Numbered from the stretch's first letter, positions 42,902 to 50,893 are shown. The stretch: DNA of 64,000 nt from Paractinoplanes pyxinae (GCF_026626335.1 NZ_JAPNTZ010000012.1:1-64000); one strand, 5' to 3'. Numbers and translations are program-made. Notes: generated from the letters alone by a model not told the origin.

Positions 42902-43266
42902 ACGGTATTGAAACATGCGCCGTGCCGGGTACCGCCGCCGTGCTGGCCGGCGGCTCACGTTCGGAGGTCCGGCTCGCCCAGTACTAAGTCGTGCATGCCT
43001 TGAATCCCAAGCGCGCTGCTTAGGTGCTCCCGCAACCTAATGTGAATGTGGCGGGTTCAAATTGCCTGAGAGCTGCGGGGCCAGCGCTCAGAAGCTTCAT
43101 CGACGTCTGGCTAACAGGGCCTGAACTGGGACGCTCTCGCCATCGCCTGCCAACGGAGACCTCCTGTCTGGTGAGTTGTCGCAGTCCACACCCTGAGGCG
43201 GTGTCGCGCCTCTTCCTTCGACTTCCGATAGCGTTACCTGGCCAGACCGCTAGCTAAGGGGAGCAC
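42902..43266. other. Intergenic region between restriction island and purC
   Basis: About 365 bp without a convincing gene. It marks the right edge of the restriction-modification island: base composition moves back to the high-GC background. It must contain the purC promoter (a TAGCGT near 43230 could be a -10). No tRNA, integrase or flanking direct repeat was found that would explain insertion. Confidence 0.45.
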
Positions 43267-44106
43267 GTGGAGCTGTTGCACTCGGGGAAGGTTCGGGAGG
43301 TCTACGCGGACGGGCGGGACATCCTGCTTGTGGCGTCCGACCGGATCTCGATCTATGACGTCGTGCTGCCTACGGCTATCCCGGACAAGGGGAAGATCCT
43401 CACTCAGCTGTCGCTCTGGTGGTTCGAGCAGCTGGCCGACGTCGTGCCCAACCACGTGATCTCCAGCACCGACGTGCCGGGTGAGTGGGCTGGGCGGGCC
43501 GTTCGGTGTGAGCGGCTTGAGATGGTCATGGTGGAGTGCATCGCCCGGGGGTATTTGGCTGGGTCTGGGCTCAAAGAATATGAGCGGGACGGGGCTGTCT
43601 CCGGTGTTTCGCTGCCGGGTGGGTTGATCGAAGGGTCGCAGCTGCCGGAGCCGATTTTTACTCCTACCACCAAGGTTCCGCCGGGGGAGGGGCATGACGA
43701 GTTCATGACCTACGCCGATGTGGAAGACAAGGTCGGTAAGGATGTGGCCGCGGAACTCCGGCGGATCACGCTCGAGGTTTACAAGCGTGGGCAGCAGGTT
43801 GCGGCCAAGAACGGCATCATCATCGCGGACACGAAGATTGAGCTGGGGTTCGCGGCGGACGGGACGCTCACGCTGGGGGACGAGCTGCTCACGCCGGACT
43901 CGTCGCGCTTCTGGGCCGCGGACGAGTGGAAGCCGGGTGGGACGCAGCGCTACCTCGACAAGCAGTTCCTGCGGGACTGGTCGTCGTCGCTCACCGACTG
44001 GGATCGGACGGCGCCGGGGCCCGAGATTCCGGACGAGGTCGTCGAGGCTACGCGGAACCGGTACGTCGAGGTCTACGAGCGGCTGACCGGCGACACCTGG
44101 CGGTAG
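43267..44106 (+). CDS. purC: Phosphoribosylaminoimidazole-succinocarboxamide synthase
   Basis: 279 aa from GTG 43267 with AAGGGGAG upstream. SGKVREVYADGRDILLVASDRISIYDVVLP is the SAICAR synthetase ATP-binding start, VECIARGYLAGSGLKEY and IADTKIELGF are the conserved family blocks, and the length matches the bacterial single-domain enzyme. It joins aspartate to CAIR in de novo purine synthesis. No other pur genes are in the window, so it is a scattered housekeeping gene beside the restriction island. Confidence 0.97.
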   Translation: MELLHSGKVREVYADGRDILLVASDRISIYDVVLPTAIPDKGKILTQLSLWWFEQLADVVPNHVISSTDVPGEWAGRAVRCERLEMVMVECIARGYLAGSGLKEYERDGAVSGVSLPGGLIEGSQLPEPIFTPTTKVPPGEGHDEFMTYADVEDKVGKDVAAELRRITLEVYKRGQQVAAKNGIIIADTKIELGFAADGTLTLGDELLTPDSSRFWAADEWKPGGTQRYLDKQFLRDWSSSLTDWDRTAPGPEIPDEVVEATRNRYVEVYERLTGDTWR

Positions 44107-44119
44107 CGCGCCGGAAAAA

Positions 44120-44427
44120 CTAAGCGGGGTCGGGGTGGGCCGGCTTGCCTCGCGTCGCTACCCACCACGTCGGCTGGGGCTTGGGGCCGTTGCGCTTCTT
44201 GTAGAGGCGGATGCCGTAGCCGGTGGCGAACACCGCGAACAAGGCGCCGGTCCAGCCGCCGAAGATGATGCAGACGGGGCCAGGATCCAGAGCGCCACGG
44301 CGGCCGTCGTGTAGAGCAGCGGTCGTGGGCGGCCCATGCGATCCATGCGGCGGCAGAACTTCGGGTCGGCTACGCGTAAGTACGTCACCAAGCCGTCGAA
44401 CTCGGCCTTTTCCTGCGGATCGAGCAT
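44120..44427 (-). pseudogene. DUF3040 membrane protein gene with one-base frameshift
   Basis: Start ATG 44427 has a strong GGAGGTGG ribosome site. The first frame reads MLDPQEKAEFDGLVTYLR, then FCRRMDRMGRPRPLLYTTAAVALWILAP, a normal DUF3040 start and first membrane segment. The family then continues with a second segment, and that continuation (CIIFGGWTGALFAVFATGYG, followed by a short basic tail to PAHPDPA) is present but in another frame. One base appears missing in the run CTGGCCCCGTCTGC (complement of about 44270-44284). Either the gene is recently broken or the sequence has an error. Without the shift the protein would be about 100 aa. Confidence 0.8.
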
Positions 44428-44873
44428 GGTGACCACCTCCGTCTGCCGGCCCGCTCGACGGCGGATTGATACCCGGCGTTGCGGACTGATAACCCGACGA
44501 CAGTGCCACGTCACGCAGCTCACACCCTCGGACAAGACGTCCGACCCGTACGGAGTCCACTCGATCGGTCACGTCGACTGTCCGAACCGGACATTGCGCT
44601 TGTGTAGCCCCGCCTCGTATTCGCGCGAGCCGAGGAACTTCCCAGTTGCGCCTTGTCCCTTTAAAGCCCAACAAAACGGACACCGACAAAACCGAAAGGA
44701 TTAATTCGCGTACGTTGTGTGTCTCATTCGGGAAGGCCGGAGCGCCTTTACGAAGCGTGGTCGGAAGGCGCCGGCCCGAGCAGCTTTAAAACTGCAGTCT
44801 CAGTAACAAAAGAAGCTCATGAATAAGTAAAGAGCTTAATCATCGCCCACTCGGGTGAACCCGGAAGAAAGCG
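44428..44873. other. AT-richer intergenic region with strong hairpin
   Basis: About 446 bp with no supported gene and lower GC than the flanks. It holds a long hairpin (GGCCG plus GCGCCTT at 44735-44748 against AAGGCGCCGGCC at 44765-44776, with a 2-nt bulge), a TTTAAA-containing small hairpin near 44785, and AAGCTC/GAGCTT (44813-44818 and 44832-44837). The minus strand leads into the DUF3040 gene, so part may be its promoter. A structured RNA is possible but unproven. Confidence 0.45.
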
Positions 44874-45197
44874 TCAGGCCGCAGTGTGCCGCACGGGCAG
44901 GCCGGTGGGCGTGTAGACGCCGCGGCCGACGTGACGCCGGTCGACAGCCGGGTCTTCACTGGAGCGGGCGGTCACGTAGGGGGCCGTGAACGTGTCGACC
45001 CCGGTGCCGAGGTGGGCGCCGGGGCGGTAGGTGACGGTGACAGCGCGAGGGGAGGCTGCTTCGATGACACCGGCCCGCCAGCCGTCCCGGTAGACCCACA
45101 CGCGGTCGGAGGGGTGGTAACTGTCGGCGGGGGCCACGTCGGCCGGGTCTCGCTGGGGCGGGGCGATGGTCGGGGTGGACGTCGGTGCCGTGGACAT
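44874..45197 (-). CDS. Small hypothetical protein with SH3-like pattern
   Basis: 107 aa from ATG 45197 with GAGGGTC upstream. The core DRVWVYRDGWRAGVIEAASPRAVTVTYRPG has the beta-strand pattern of a small SH3-like barrel (compare agenet/KOW-type folds), flanked by flexible ends. No family identified. The gene is divergent from the XRE regulator of the DUF397 pair. Confidence 0.65.
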   Translation of the reverse strand: MSTAPTSTPTIAPPQRDPADVAPADSYHPSDRVWVYRDGWRAGVIEAASPRAVTVTYRPGAHLGTGVDTFTAPYVTARSSEDPAVDRRHVGRGVYTPTGLPVRHTAA

Positions 45198-45304
45198 CGA
45201 GATGACCCTCCATGATCTCGGGACTCGGTCGTCCGGGTGGCGGGGGAAGCCAAGGTGCCGAACTTTCAGCACGCTGTGTATGCGGACGGTGCGTGTCTGT
45301 CAGC

Positions 45305-45370
45305 TATCATGCTCGCGTACTGAGGCGTTCGCAAGGCCGGATGCACGTGCATCCGCATTGGGCGAACGCC
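45305..45370 (+). promoter_or_regulatory. Promoter and composite palindromic operator of XRE/DUF5753 gene
   Basis: TATCAT (45305-45310) is a good -10. Just downstream lies a nested dyad: outer arms GGCGTTCGC (45324-45332) and GCGAACGCC (45362-45370) around the perfect 16-bp palindrome GGATGCACGTGCATCC (45339-45354). Its core ATGCACGTGCAT recurs before the DUF397 gene. The position fits autorepression. Confidence 0.65.
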
Positions 45371-45452
45371 CGGGCGAGTGCTCGGGCTGTTTCGTTGTGG
45401 ACGATCTCCCCTTTAGGATGCTCTGGGACTGCGGCCGGCAGCCCCCACTGCG

Positions 45453-46361
45453 ATGACGAGGAGCCAGGTGAGCGCGGGTACGCAGCAGGAGGAGGCGCCG
45501 ACCGGCGGCCCCACCGTCCTGCGCATCCTGCTCGGGGCCCAACTCCGTCGCTTGCGCGAGGCCAAAGCCATCACGCGCGAGGACGCCGGTTGGGAAATCC
45601 GAGCCTCCGGATCCAAGATCAGCCGGATGGAGCTCGGCCGGGTCAGCTTCAAGGAGCGCGATGTCAGCGACCTGCTGACCCTCTACGGGGTGAACGACCC
45701 CAACGAGCGTGAGGCGCTGCTCGTACTGGCACGCCAGGCCAACAACCCGGGCTGGTGGCAGCAGTTCAGCGACGTGATGCCGGGCTGGTTCCAGTCGTAT
45801 CTGGGCCTCGAGGCGGCCGCGACGCTTATCCGTACGTACGAAATTCAGTTCGTTCCCGGTCTTCTGCAGACGCCCGACTACGCCCGTGCGGTCATCATGC
45901 TCGGCCACGCCGGTGTCACGCCGGAAGAGATGAACAAGCGGGTCGAGCTTCGCCGCCAGCGCCAGGCGATCCTGGACCGTCCTGAGGGCCCGCAGCTCTG
46001 GGCCGTCATTGACGAGGCCGTGCTGCGCCGGCCCATCGGCGGCGTCGACGTCATGAAGGCTCAGATCGAATACCTCATCGAGATCTCCAAGAAGCCCAAC
46101 GTACGGCTGCAGATCATCCCGTTCCATGCCGGTGGTCACGCCGCGGCGGGCGGCCCGTTCGCGATCCTGCGCTTCCCCGAGCCCGAGCTTCCCGACGTCG
46201 TGTACGTCGAGCAGCTGACGAGCGCGATCTACCTGGACAAGCGCGAGGACGTCGACCAGTACGCGATGGCCATGGAGCGGGTCTGCATCGACGCCGAGCC
46301 GCCCAGCCACACGCCCGAGATCCTCGGCAAGCTGCTGCACGAAGTCGGACGTCCGGCGTAA
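45453..46361 (+). CDS. XRE-family regulator with DUF5753 (partner of DUF397)
   Basis: 302 aa. Helix-turn-helix at about 24-85 (LGAQLRRLREAKAITREDAGWEIRASGSKISRMELGRV), then the DUF5753 region (SYLGLEAAATLIRTYEIQFVPGLLQTPDYARAV, IDEAVLRRPIGG, VRLQIIPFHAGGHAAAGGPFAIL, VYVEQLTSAIYLDK), diagnostic of WhiJ-like regulators. Such proteins pair with small DUF397 proteins that modulate them; a DUF397 gene lies 400 bp downstream on the other strand and shares a palindromic site. The signal is unknown. Its promoter region holds the composite dyad. Confidence 0.92.
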   Translation: MTRSQVSAGTQQEEAPTGGPTVLRILLGAQLRRLREAKAITREDAGWEIRASGSKISRMELGRVSFKERDVSDLLTLYGVNDPNEREALLVLARQANNPGWWQQFSDVMPGWFQSYLGLEAAATLIRTYEIQFVPGLLQTPDYARAVIMLGHAGVTPEEMNKRVELRRQRQAILDRPEGPQLWAVIDEAVLRRPIGGVDVMKAQIEYLIEISKKPNVRLQIIPFHAGGHAAAGGPFAILRFPEPELPDVVYVEQLTSAIYLDKREDVDQYAMAMERVCIDAEPPSHTPEILGKLLHEVGRPA

Positions 46362-46403
46362 ATCCGCCACTGTCTGGAGCCGCACGCGAACGCGGGGTAG
46401 GCT

Positions 46404-46545
46404 CTGCAAATTCGCCTCGAGCGTTTGCAGTCGCGAGGGGTGATCGGTGGGGTTCGTCCACGCCCGCTGCCGACGACCGTGGACGAAACCGTTCTACCGT
46501 CTCGGGTCCTGCCTGGCTTGAACGGCTAGGCAGGCCCATCTCTTT
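46404..46545 (+). ncRNA. Candidate structured small RNA with terminator
   Basis: No protein-like frame. In order: CTGCAAA/TTTGCAG hairpin (46404-46410 with 46424-46430); a long stem in which TTCGTCCACG (46453-46462) pairs with CGTGGACGAA (46478-46487) and is extended outward by CGGT/ACCG and CGAG/CTCG; then CCTGCCTGGC (46508-46517) with GCTAGGCAGG (46525-46534, one G-T pair) followed by CATCTCTTTT, an intrinsic terminator. TAGGCT (46398-46403) may be a -10. Alternatively it is the 3' untranslated end of the XRE gene. Confidence 0.4.
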
Positions 46546-46762
46546 TCCGGGTGCGCTCTCATAGTCGCATTGCCCGGCCACTTCATTTTTTCGCCGATCG
46601 AGCGGGACGTGGAGATGGGCACGTCGCATTCGCGGCGGCCGGCCGTCAGCGGCCAGCGCTTTTCCGGTTGACCCGGCTCATCCCACGTCGGGCCGGGGCC
46701 TCTTCTGGTCATCCGAGGAGAACTCTCGCCGGAAGAGATTTCAGGCTTTCGGGTACGCCGGC

Positions 46763-46999
46763 TCAGGCGAGCAGGTTGTCGAAGTCGCCGTCGTTGACGC
46801 CACCGAGGAAAGCCTCGATCTCGGCCCGGGTGTAGATGAGTGCCGGACCCTCGGGGTCACGGGAGTTGCGCATCGCCACCTCGCCGGTGGGCAGGACGGC
46901 GCACTCGACGCAGTTGCCGCTGGGGTTGCTGCGCCGGCTCTTCTGCCAGGTGACACCTTCCAACTGGCCGGCGGGGATGCCGTTGACCGCGTACGTCAT
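46763..46999 (-). CDS. DUF397 protein
   Basis: 78 aa from ATG 46999 with GGGAG upstream. VTWQKSRRSNPSGNCVECAVLPTGEVAMRNSRDPEGPALIYTRAEIEAFLGGV is a complete DUF397 domain (the W.KSS.S...NCVEVA...G.V.VRDSKDP pattern). Proteins of this family bind XRE/DUF5753 regulators and relieve or alter their DNA binding. A palindrome sharing its core with the operator of the nearby XRE gene lies 87 nt upstream. The short C-terminal tail NDGDFDNLLA is acidic. Confidence 0.92.
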   Translation of the reverse strand: MTYAVNGIPAGQLEGVTWQKSRRSNPSGNCVECAVLPTGEVAMRNSRDPEGPALIYTRAEIEAFLGGVNDGDFDNLLA

Positions 47000-47057
47000 G
47001 TTGAAGCTCCCTTGATTTTCCTCCGGGCGAGGATCGTCCGGAGTCAGATGCTCTCCT

Positions 47058-47175
47058 GTGAGCAATCATTGCCTCACACCTTGTGCAAATGCACGTGCAT
47101 TTGGCCTTGCGTACTCACGGGATTGTGAGCATGATAACGCACGGGCGCATCTTGCGGGTGTCACTTAGGGTGACA
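47058..47175. promoter_or_regulatory. Dyad-rich control region between DUF397 and small genes
   Basis: Contains the 18-bp perfect palindrome CAAATGCACGTGCATTTG (47086-47103), whose core equals that upstream of the XRE gene. Around it are GTGAGCAAT/ATTGCCTCAC (47058-47077, one bulge), CTCAC/GTGAG near 47114-47130, and TGTCAC/GTGACA (47159-47164 and 47170-47175). It lies between divergent genes and probably controls both sides. Confidence 0.6.
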
Positions 47176-47264
47176 TCTTTGAGTGACCGACCGGTCGCGG
47201 AAATGGCGTCCCGGTCTCAGCGCGAGGCTCCTTGGCGGGGGCGTCCTTAGCGGGAGGTAACGAG

Positions 47265-47504
47265 ATGGCAGTTCCGAACATCGGCCCCGAGCACTTCGAT
47301 CAGGGCGATGCCGGTTCCGCCGAGCCGCGCCGGGGCAACCCGGCGCCGCTCTATCGGGACGAGTCCGTGACCGATGACGTCAGTGCCGCCACGGCGCGCG
47401 CGACGGTGGTGTCGCACCGCTTCGGCGGTGTGCGGTATGCGTTGTCCCGGCCGGCCAACCGGCGGCCGTCGAGCAAAGAGGGAGGCTCCGGTGTCCGCGA
47501 CTGA
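47265..47504 (+). CDS. Small hypothetical protein
   Basis: 79 aa from ATG 47265 with a strong GGGAGGTAAC ribosome site. Sequence is hydrophilic (MAVPNIGPEHFDQGDAGSAE and onward), with TARATVVSHRFGGVRYALSRPANRR near the end. No family recognised. It reads away from the DUF397 gene and shares the dyad-rich region, so it may be a target of the XRE/DUF397 pair. The next small ORF overlaps its end. Confidence 0.55.
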   Translation: MAVPNIGPEHFDQGDAGSAEPRRGNPAPLYRDESVTDDVSAATARATVVSHRFGGVRYALSRPANRRPSSKEGGSGVRD

Positions 47505-47730
47505 TCACGGTCCCGGGGGTTCGGCGCTCGGCCCGGTCGTTGACGGGGCGTCAGCAGTGATCACTTTGCGTAAGGGGCGGGCACGCTGTCACGGACTGCC
47601 CATGTCCGCCGGTCCTGAACAGGCAGCAATTACGCACCGTCGCCCTCAGCTTGCGACGGGCCATCGATCTACGCGATTTAGTTGCTGGGAAGCAAATACC
47701 CGACACCGAGGCGGCCTAAACCTCAGTTGA
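47491..47730 (+). CDS. Possible small hypothetical protein overlapping previous gene
   Basis: 79 aa from GTG 47491, with AGGGAGG 6 nt upstream inside the end of the previous gene (14-nt overlap). It starts VSATDHGPGGSALGPVVDGA; the later part has less typical codon use and unremarkable composition. The ribosome site is good but no family is recognised, so this is tentative. It ends shortly before the minisatellite zone. Confidence 0.4.
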   Translation: MSATDHGPGGSALGPVVDGASAVITLRKGRARCHGLPMSAGPEQAAITHRRPQLATGHRSTRFSCWEANTRHRGGLNLS

Positions 47731-47815
47731 TGAAACTTTCCTCCGGCTCCGGCCGGGTCGTCCGGTTCCCCCGTGCCGGGCGGCCCGGCCGGTTCTCATA
47801 GAGGCCCGGCCCTGA

Positions 47816-47984
47816 GCGGCGCGGTCGACGGGGCGGGCCTGGGCGGCGCGGCCGACGGAGCGGGCCTGGGCGGCGCGGCATAGCAGCGGCTGGCGCTAAC
47901 GGAGCGGCGTAGGAGCGGCTGGCGCTAACGGAGCGGCGGACGAGCGGCCGGCGCTAACGGAGCGGCGGACGAGCGGCCGGCCGG
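47816..47984. repeat. GC-rich minisatellites with 27-bp and 29-bp periods
   Basis: A 27-bp unit beginning GCGGCGCGG recurs at 47816, 47843 and 47870. A 29-bp unit of the form GAGCGGCYGGCGCTAACGGA recurs at 47884, 47913 and 47942, with a partial copy at 47971. No ORF of known type crosses it. The whole stretch 47731-48210 has no supported gene. Confidence 0.85.
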
Positions 47985-48089
47985 AGCGGCGCGGCCGACG
48001 GGGCGCCCGTGAGCGGCGCGCGGCTGACGGTGCGGCTGGCCCGAGCGGCGCGGCCGATTGGAGCGGCTCGGCCGAGAAATGGCCGGTTC

Positions 48090-48236
48090 GGGCTTGCGGG
48101 CGACGCCGGCTGAGGGGTCAGGGCTTGCGGGCGACGCCGGCTGAGGGATCAGGGCTTGCGGGCGACGCCGGCTGAGGGACCAGGGCTTGCGGGCGACGCC
48201 GGCTGAGGGATCAGGGCTTGCGGGCGACGCCGGCCC
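48090..48236. repeat. 31-bp tandem repeat derived from the end of the methyltransferase gene
   Basis: GGGCTTGCGGGCGACGCCGG followed by CTGAGGGATCA recurs at 48090, 48121, 48152 and 48183 (period 31), with one or two base differences. A fifth partial copy (48214-48236) is the coding 3' end of the methyltransferase gene. The last full unit supplies that gene's stop codon (complement of 48211-48213). Confidence 0.9.
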
Positions 48237-49029
48237 AGTAGTAGGCGGCGTGCGGGTTGTCGACCGGCTCGTCGGGGCGCCAGCTCGACACCGGCACCAG
48301 GCCCGGCTCGAGCAGCGGCCAATCGCCGAAGAAGCGGCGGACGTCGGCCTCGGGACGGGCCACCAGGGTCATACCGGCGCCAGTGGCCGCGGCCACTGCC
48401 TCGTTGACCTCGTCGGGCGCGAAATCGGCCGTGGGGTGGGTTATGGCCAGCAGGCTGCCCGACGGCATCGCGTCGCGCAGGGCGGCGACCTTGGACCACG
48501 GGTCGTCCTCGTCGGCGATCAGCATCAGGATCGCGATCAGCGTGAGACCCACCGGCGCGTCGAGGTCGAGCGTGTCGCGCAGGGTCTTGTCGTTGAGGAT
48601 CGACTCGGGCGCGCGCAGGTCGGCCGAGATGTACTCGCTGCGCCCCTGCTCGGTGCTGATCATGAGGGCCCGGGCGTGGACGAGCACGATCGGGTCGTTG
48701 TCCACATAGACCACGCGGGACCCGGGCTCGATGCTCTGGGCGATCTCGTGCAGGTTGGGCCGGGTGGGGATGCCCGTGCCGACGTCGAGGAACTGGCGGA
48801 TGCCCTCTTTCTCGACCAGGTCGCGGGCGACGCGGTGGACGAACTTGCGGTTCTCGGCGGCCATGTAACGCATGCCGGGAATCGCCTTGATCATGGCGTC
48901 GCCCACCGCGCGGTCGACGGCGAAGTTGTCCTTGCCGCCGAGCCAGTAGTCGTAGATGCGGGCCGAGTGCGGCACGTTGATGTTCACGCCGGGGGGCGCG
49001 ACCTCGGGCACCGGGGAATCCTGAGCCAC
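48211..49029 (-). CDS. DUF574-type SAM-dependent methyltransferase
   Basis: 272 aa from GTG 49029 with GGAGG upstream. NVPHSARIYDYWLGGKDNFAVDRAVGD is the DUF574 signature, QFLDVGTGIPTRPNLHEIAQ the SAM motif, VVYVDNDPIVLVHARALM the ribose-binding acidic strand, and SGSLLAITHPTADF a later motif. The family is widespread and often multicopy in actinomycetes, with little known of its substrates. The 3' end has been copied downstream as tandem 31-bp repeats. Confidence 0.92.
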   Translation of the reverse strand: MAQDSPVPEVAPPGVNINVPHSARIYDYWLGGKDNFAVDRAVGDAMIKAIPGMRYMAAENRKFVHRVARDLVEKEGIRQFLDVGTGIPTRPNLHEIAQSIEPGSRVVYVDNDPIVLVHARALMISTEQGRSEYISADLRAPESILNDKTLRDTLDLDAPVGLTLIAILMLIADEDDPWSKVAALRDAMPSGSLLAITHPTADFAPDEVNEAVAAATGAGMTLVARPEADVRRFFGDWPLLEPGLVPVSSWRPDEPVDNPHAAYYWAGVARKP

Positions 49030-49123
49030 CTACGCCTCCTCGCCGACTGTCGTCAGTGCGGTAAAGAGTAGCGGTCGAAGTCGATCAAAATCACTCCTGA
49101 TCTTGATCGCGGAAAGGCGCTGC

Positions 49124-50734
49124 TCAGGCGGCTGACGCCCGATCGCGGTACGACCGAGTCCGATCCGGACCGGGCACTCCGCACACCACGCGGTCGCGGC
49201 CACCGTGCTTGGCGGCGTACAGGTTGCGGTCGGCTGTGGACAGCAGGCTGGGCTGGGTCAGCTTCTCGGCCTCGCGAGCGCCGGCCACACCGATGCTGAT
49301 CGTGACCGGCAGACCGCGGGTGATGCCACCCCAGTCGTACGCGCCCACGGCCCGCCGGATGCTGTCGACCTCACGGCCGGCCCGCGACGACGGACACCCG
49401 GGCAGCACCATCAGGAACTCTTCGCCGCCCATGCGGGCGACGAAGCCGTCGGGGGCCACGGCCGCCAGCTCGGTCTCGAGGATCTTGGCCACCTGCACCA
49501 GCACCTGGTCGCCCACGTCGTGCGAGAGCTGGTCGTTGATCCGCTTGAAGTGGTCGAGGTCGACCAGGGCGACGGTCAGGTCGGGATCGGTGCTGATCAG
49601 GCGGGACAGCTGCTCGTCGATGTAGCGGCGGTTGCGCAGGCCGGTCAGCGGGTCGCGCCGGGCCTGCTCGCGGAACGTCTCCGCCTCCTGCCGGGCTTCC
49701 GCTGTCTCGAACAACGCTTGCCGCGTACGGGCCTGGGCCTCACGCTGGCGCGACCGCAGCCCGATGTACGACGCGAAGAACGACTTGTGTGCCTCGTACG
49801 CCTCAGCGAACTCGCCCCGGGCGGCGTGCAGCTCGGCCTGCTCCTGGAACGTCTGCACGAGGAAGTGGCCCAGCTCGCGGTCGGCGCAGAGCCGGCGCGA
49901 CTCGTCGAGGCTGTGCTGGGCACGCTCGAACGCCCCGAGACCGCGCTGGGCCCGGGCCAGGTTGAGCAGGTATTCCGGCATGGCGTCGGCGTCGTCGCGG
50001 CGGATCAGGCTGTACTTCTCGATGCACTGCAGCATGGTCTGCTCGGCCGCGGCGTACTGGCCGTTGCTCATCTCGATGGCGCCGATCGTGTCGAGCACGG
50101 TGGCGTCGAGTTCGAATTCGTGCGTGTCGGCCAGGGCACGCAGCCGCTGCGCGACCTGCTGAGCGTGCTCGTAGTTGCCGACGGCGTGCTCGGAGTAGGC
50201 GTAGTTGTTGAGCACGTACAGCTTCAGGAAGGGCCGGTCGAGCTCGGTGGTCAGCCGCTCGGCCTGGTCGAACCGCTCGCGGGCGGCGTCCATGGAACCG
50301 GCGAAGGCCAGCGCGTCGGCCAGCTTGGCCCGGTGCCAGATCTGCATGTGAGCGGTGGCTGTCTCGTCGAGCAGCTCGACGCTGAGCACCGCGTGCTCGA
50401 GGCTCTGGGCGGCGTCGCCGAGGTGGCGGTGGATGGCCGACCAGATCAGGTGTGTGCGCGCCGTCAGCTTGCGGGCGTCGTGGTCGACCGCCCACTGGTG
50501 GATGTGCCAGATGCGCTGCGCCGCCTCGGCGACGTCACCGGAGCGCATGCGCATGTTGGCCTGGCTGAGCCGGGCCCGGGCGACGAGCATGTCGTCGCCC
50601 AGCAGGCGGGCCTGGCGCTCGTAGCGCTCGGCTCGCTCCAGCATGGGGACGGCATCCCAGTGGATGTCGTCCTCCAGCTCGAGGAGAGCCGCGTCCAGCC
50701 GCTCGGCGTCGAGCACTTCCCGGTCCGGATCCAC
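49124..50734 (-). CDS. TPR-GGDEF diguanylate cyclase
   Basis: 536 aa from GTG 50734, chosen for the AGAGGGGG ribosome site; the longer frame to 50848 lacks support. Residues 10-340 form TPR-like helical repeats (ERAERYERQARLLGDDMLVARARLSQANMRM and others), a coiled coil follows (QREAQARTRQALFETAEARQEAETFREQARRD), then a GGDEF domain (DPLTGLRNRRYID, ALVDLDHFKRINDQ, RMGGEEFLMVLP) with intact GGEEF. No RxxD inhibitory site is seen just upstream. It should make c-di-GMP, controlled by protein contacts through the repeats, opposing the EAL protein at 20.6 kb. Confidence 0.92.
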   Translation of the reverse strand: MDPDREVLDAERLDAALLELEDDIHWDAVPMLERAERYERQARLLGDDMLVARARLSQANMRMRSGDVAEAAQRIWHIHQWAVDHDARKLTARTHLIWSAIHRHLGDAAQSLEHAVLSVELLDETATAHMQIWHRAKLADALAFAGSMDAARERFDQAERLTTELDRPFLKLYVLNNYAYSEHAVGNYEHAQQVAQRLRALADTHEFELDATVLDTIGAIEMSNGQYAAAEQTMLQCIEKYSLIRRDDADAMPEYLLNLARAQRGLGAFERAQHSLDESRRLCADRELGHFLVQTFQEQAELHAARGEFAEAYEAHKSFFASYIGLRSRQREAQARTRQALFETAEARQEAETFREQARRDPLTGLRNRRYIDEQLSRLISTDPDLTVALVDLDHFKRINDQLSHDVGDQVLVQVAKILETELAAVAPDGFVARMGGEEFLMVLPGCPSSRAGREVDSIRRAVGAYDWGGITRGLPVTISIGVAGAREAEKLTQPSLLSTADRNLYAAKHGGRDRVVCGVPGPDRTRSYRDRASAA

Positions 50735-50893
50735 GTGGCCAGCCCCCTCTCTCGCTTCTGGGCCACTGATCGTCAGCGCCGGGCCGGTGTTGAGGAAAAC
50801 ACGGTGATCAGCGCTCCGCTTTCGAAGGTTAGCTCTGCGTGAGACCACCGTTCCATGATTGCCCGCGTGAGCAATCTCGCCCCACCAGCAACA

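Noticed and set aside
43045..43075. tRNA-like GGTTCAAAT segment before purC
   Set aside because: The T-arm would need G-T closing pairs and no matching acceptor, D-arm or anticodon arm is found.
48090..48213. 31-bp repeats as a CRISPR array
   Set aside because: Units are directly tandem with no unique spacers and copy the end of a gene; no cas genes nearby.
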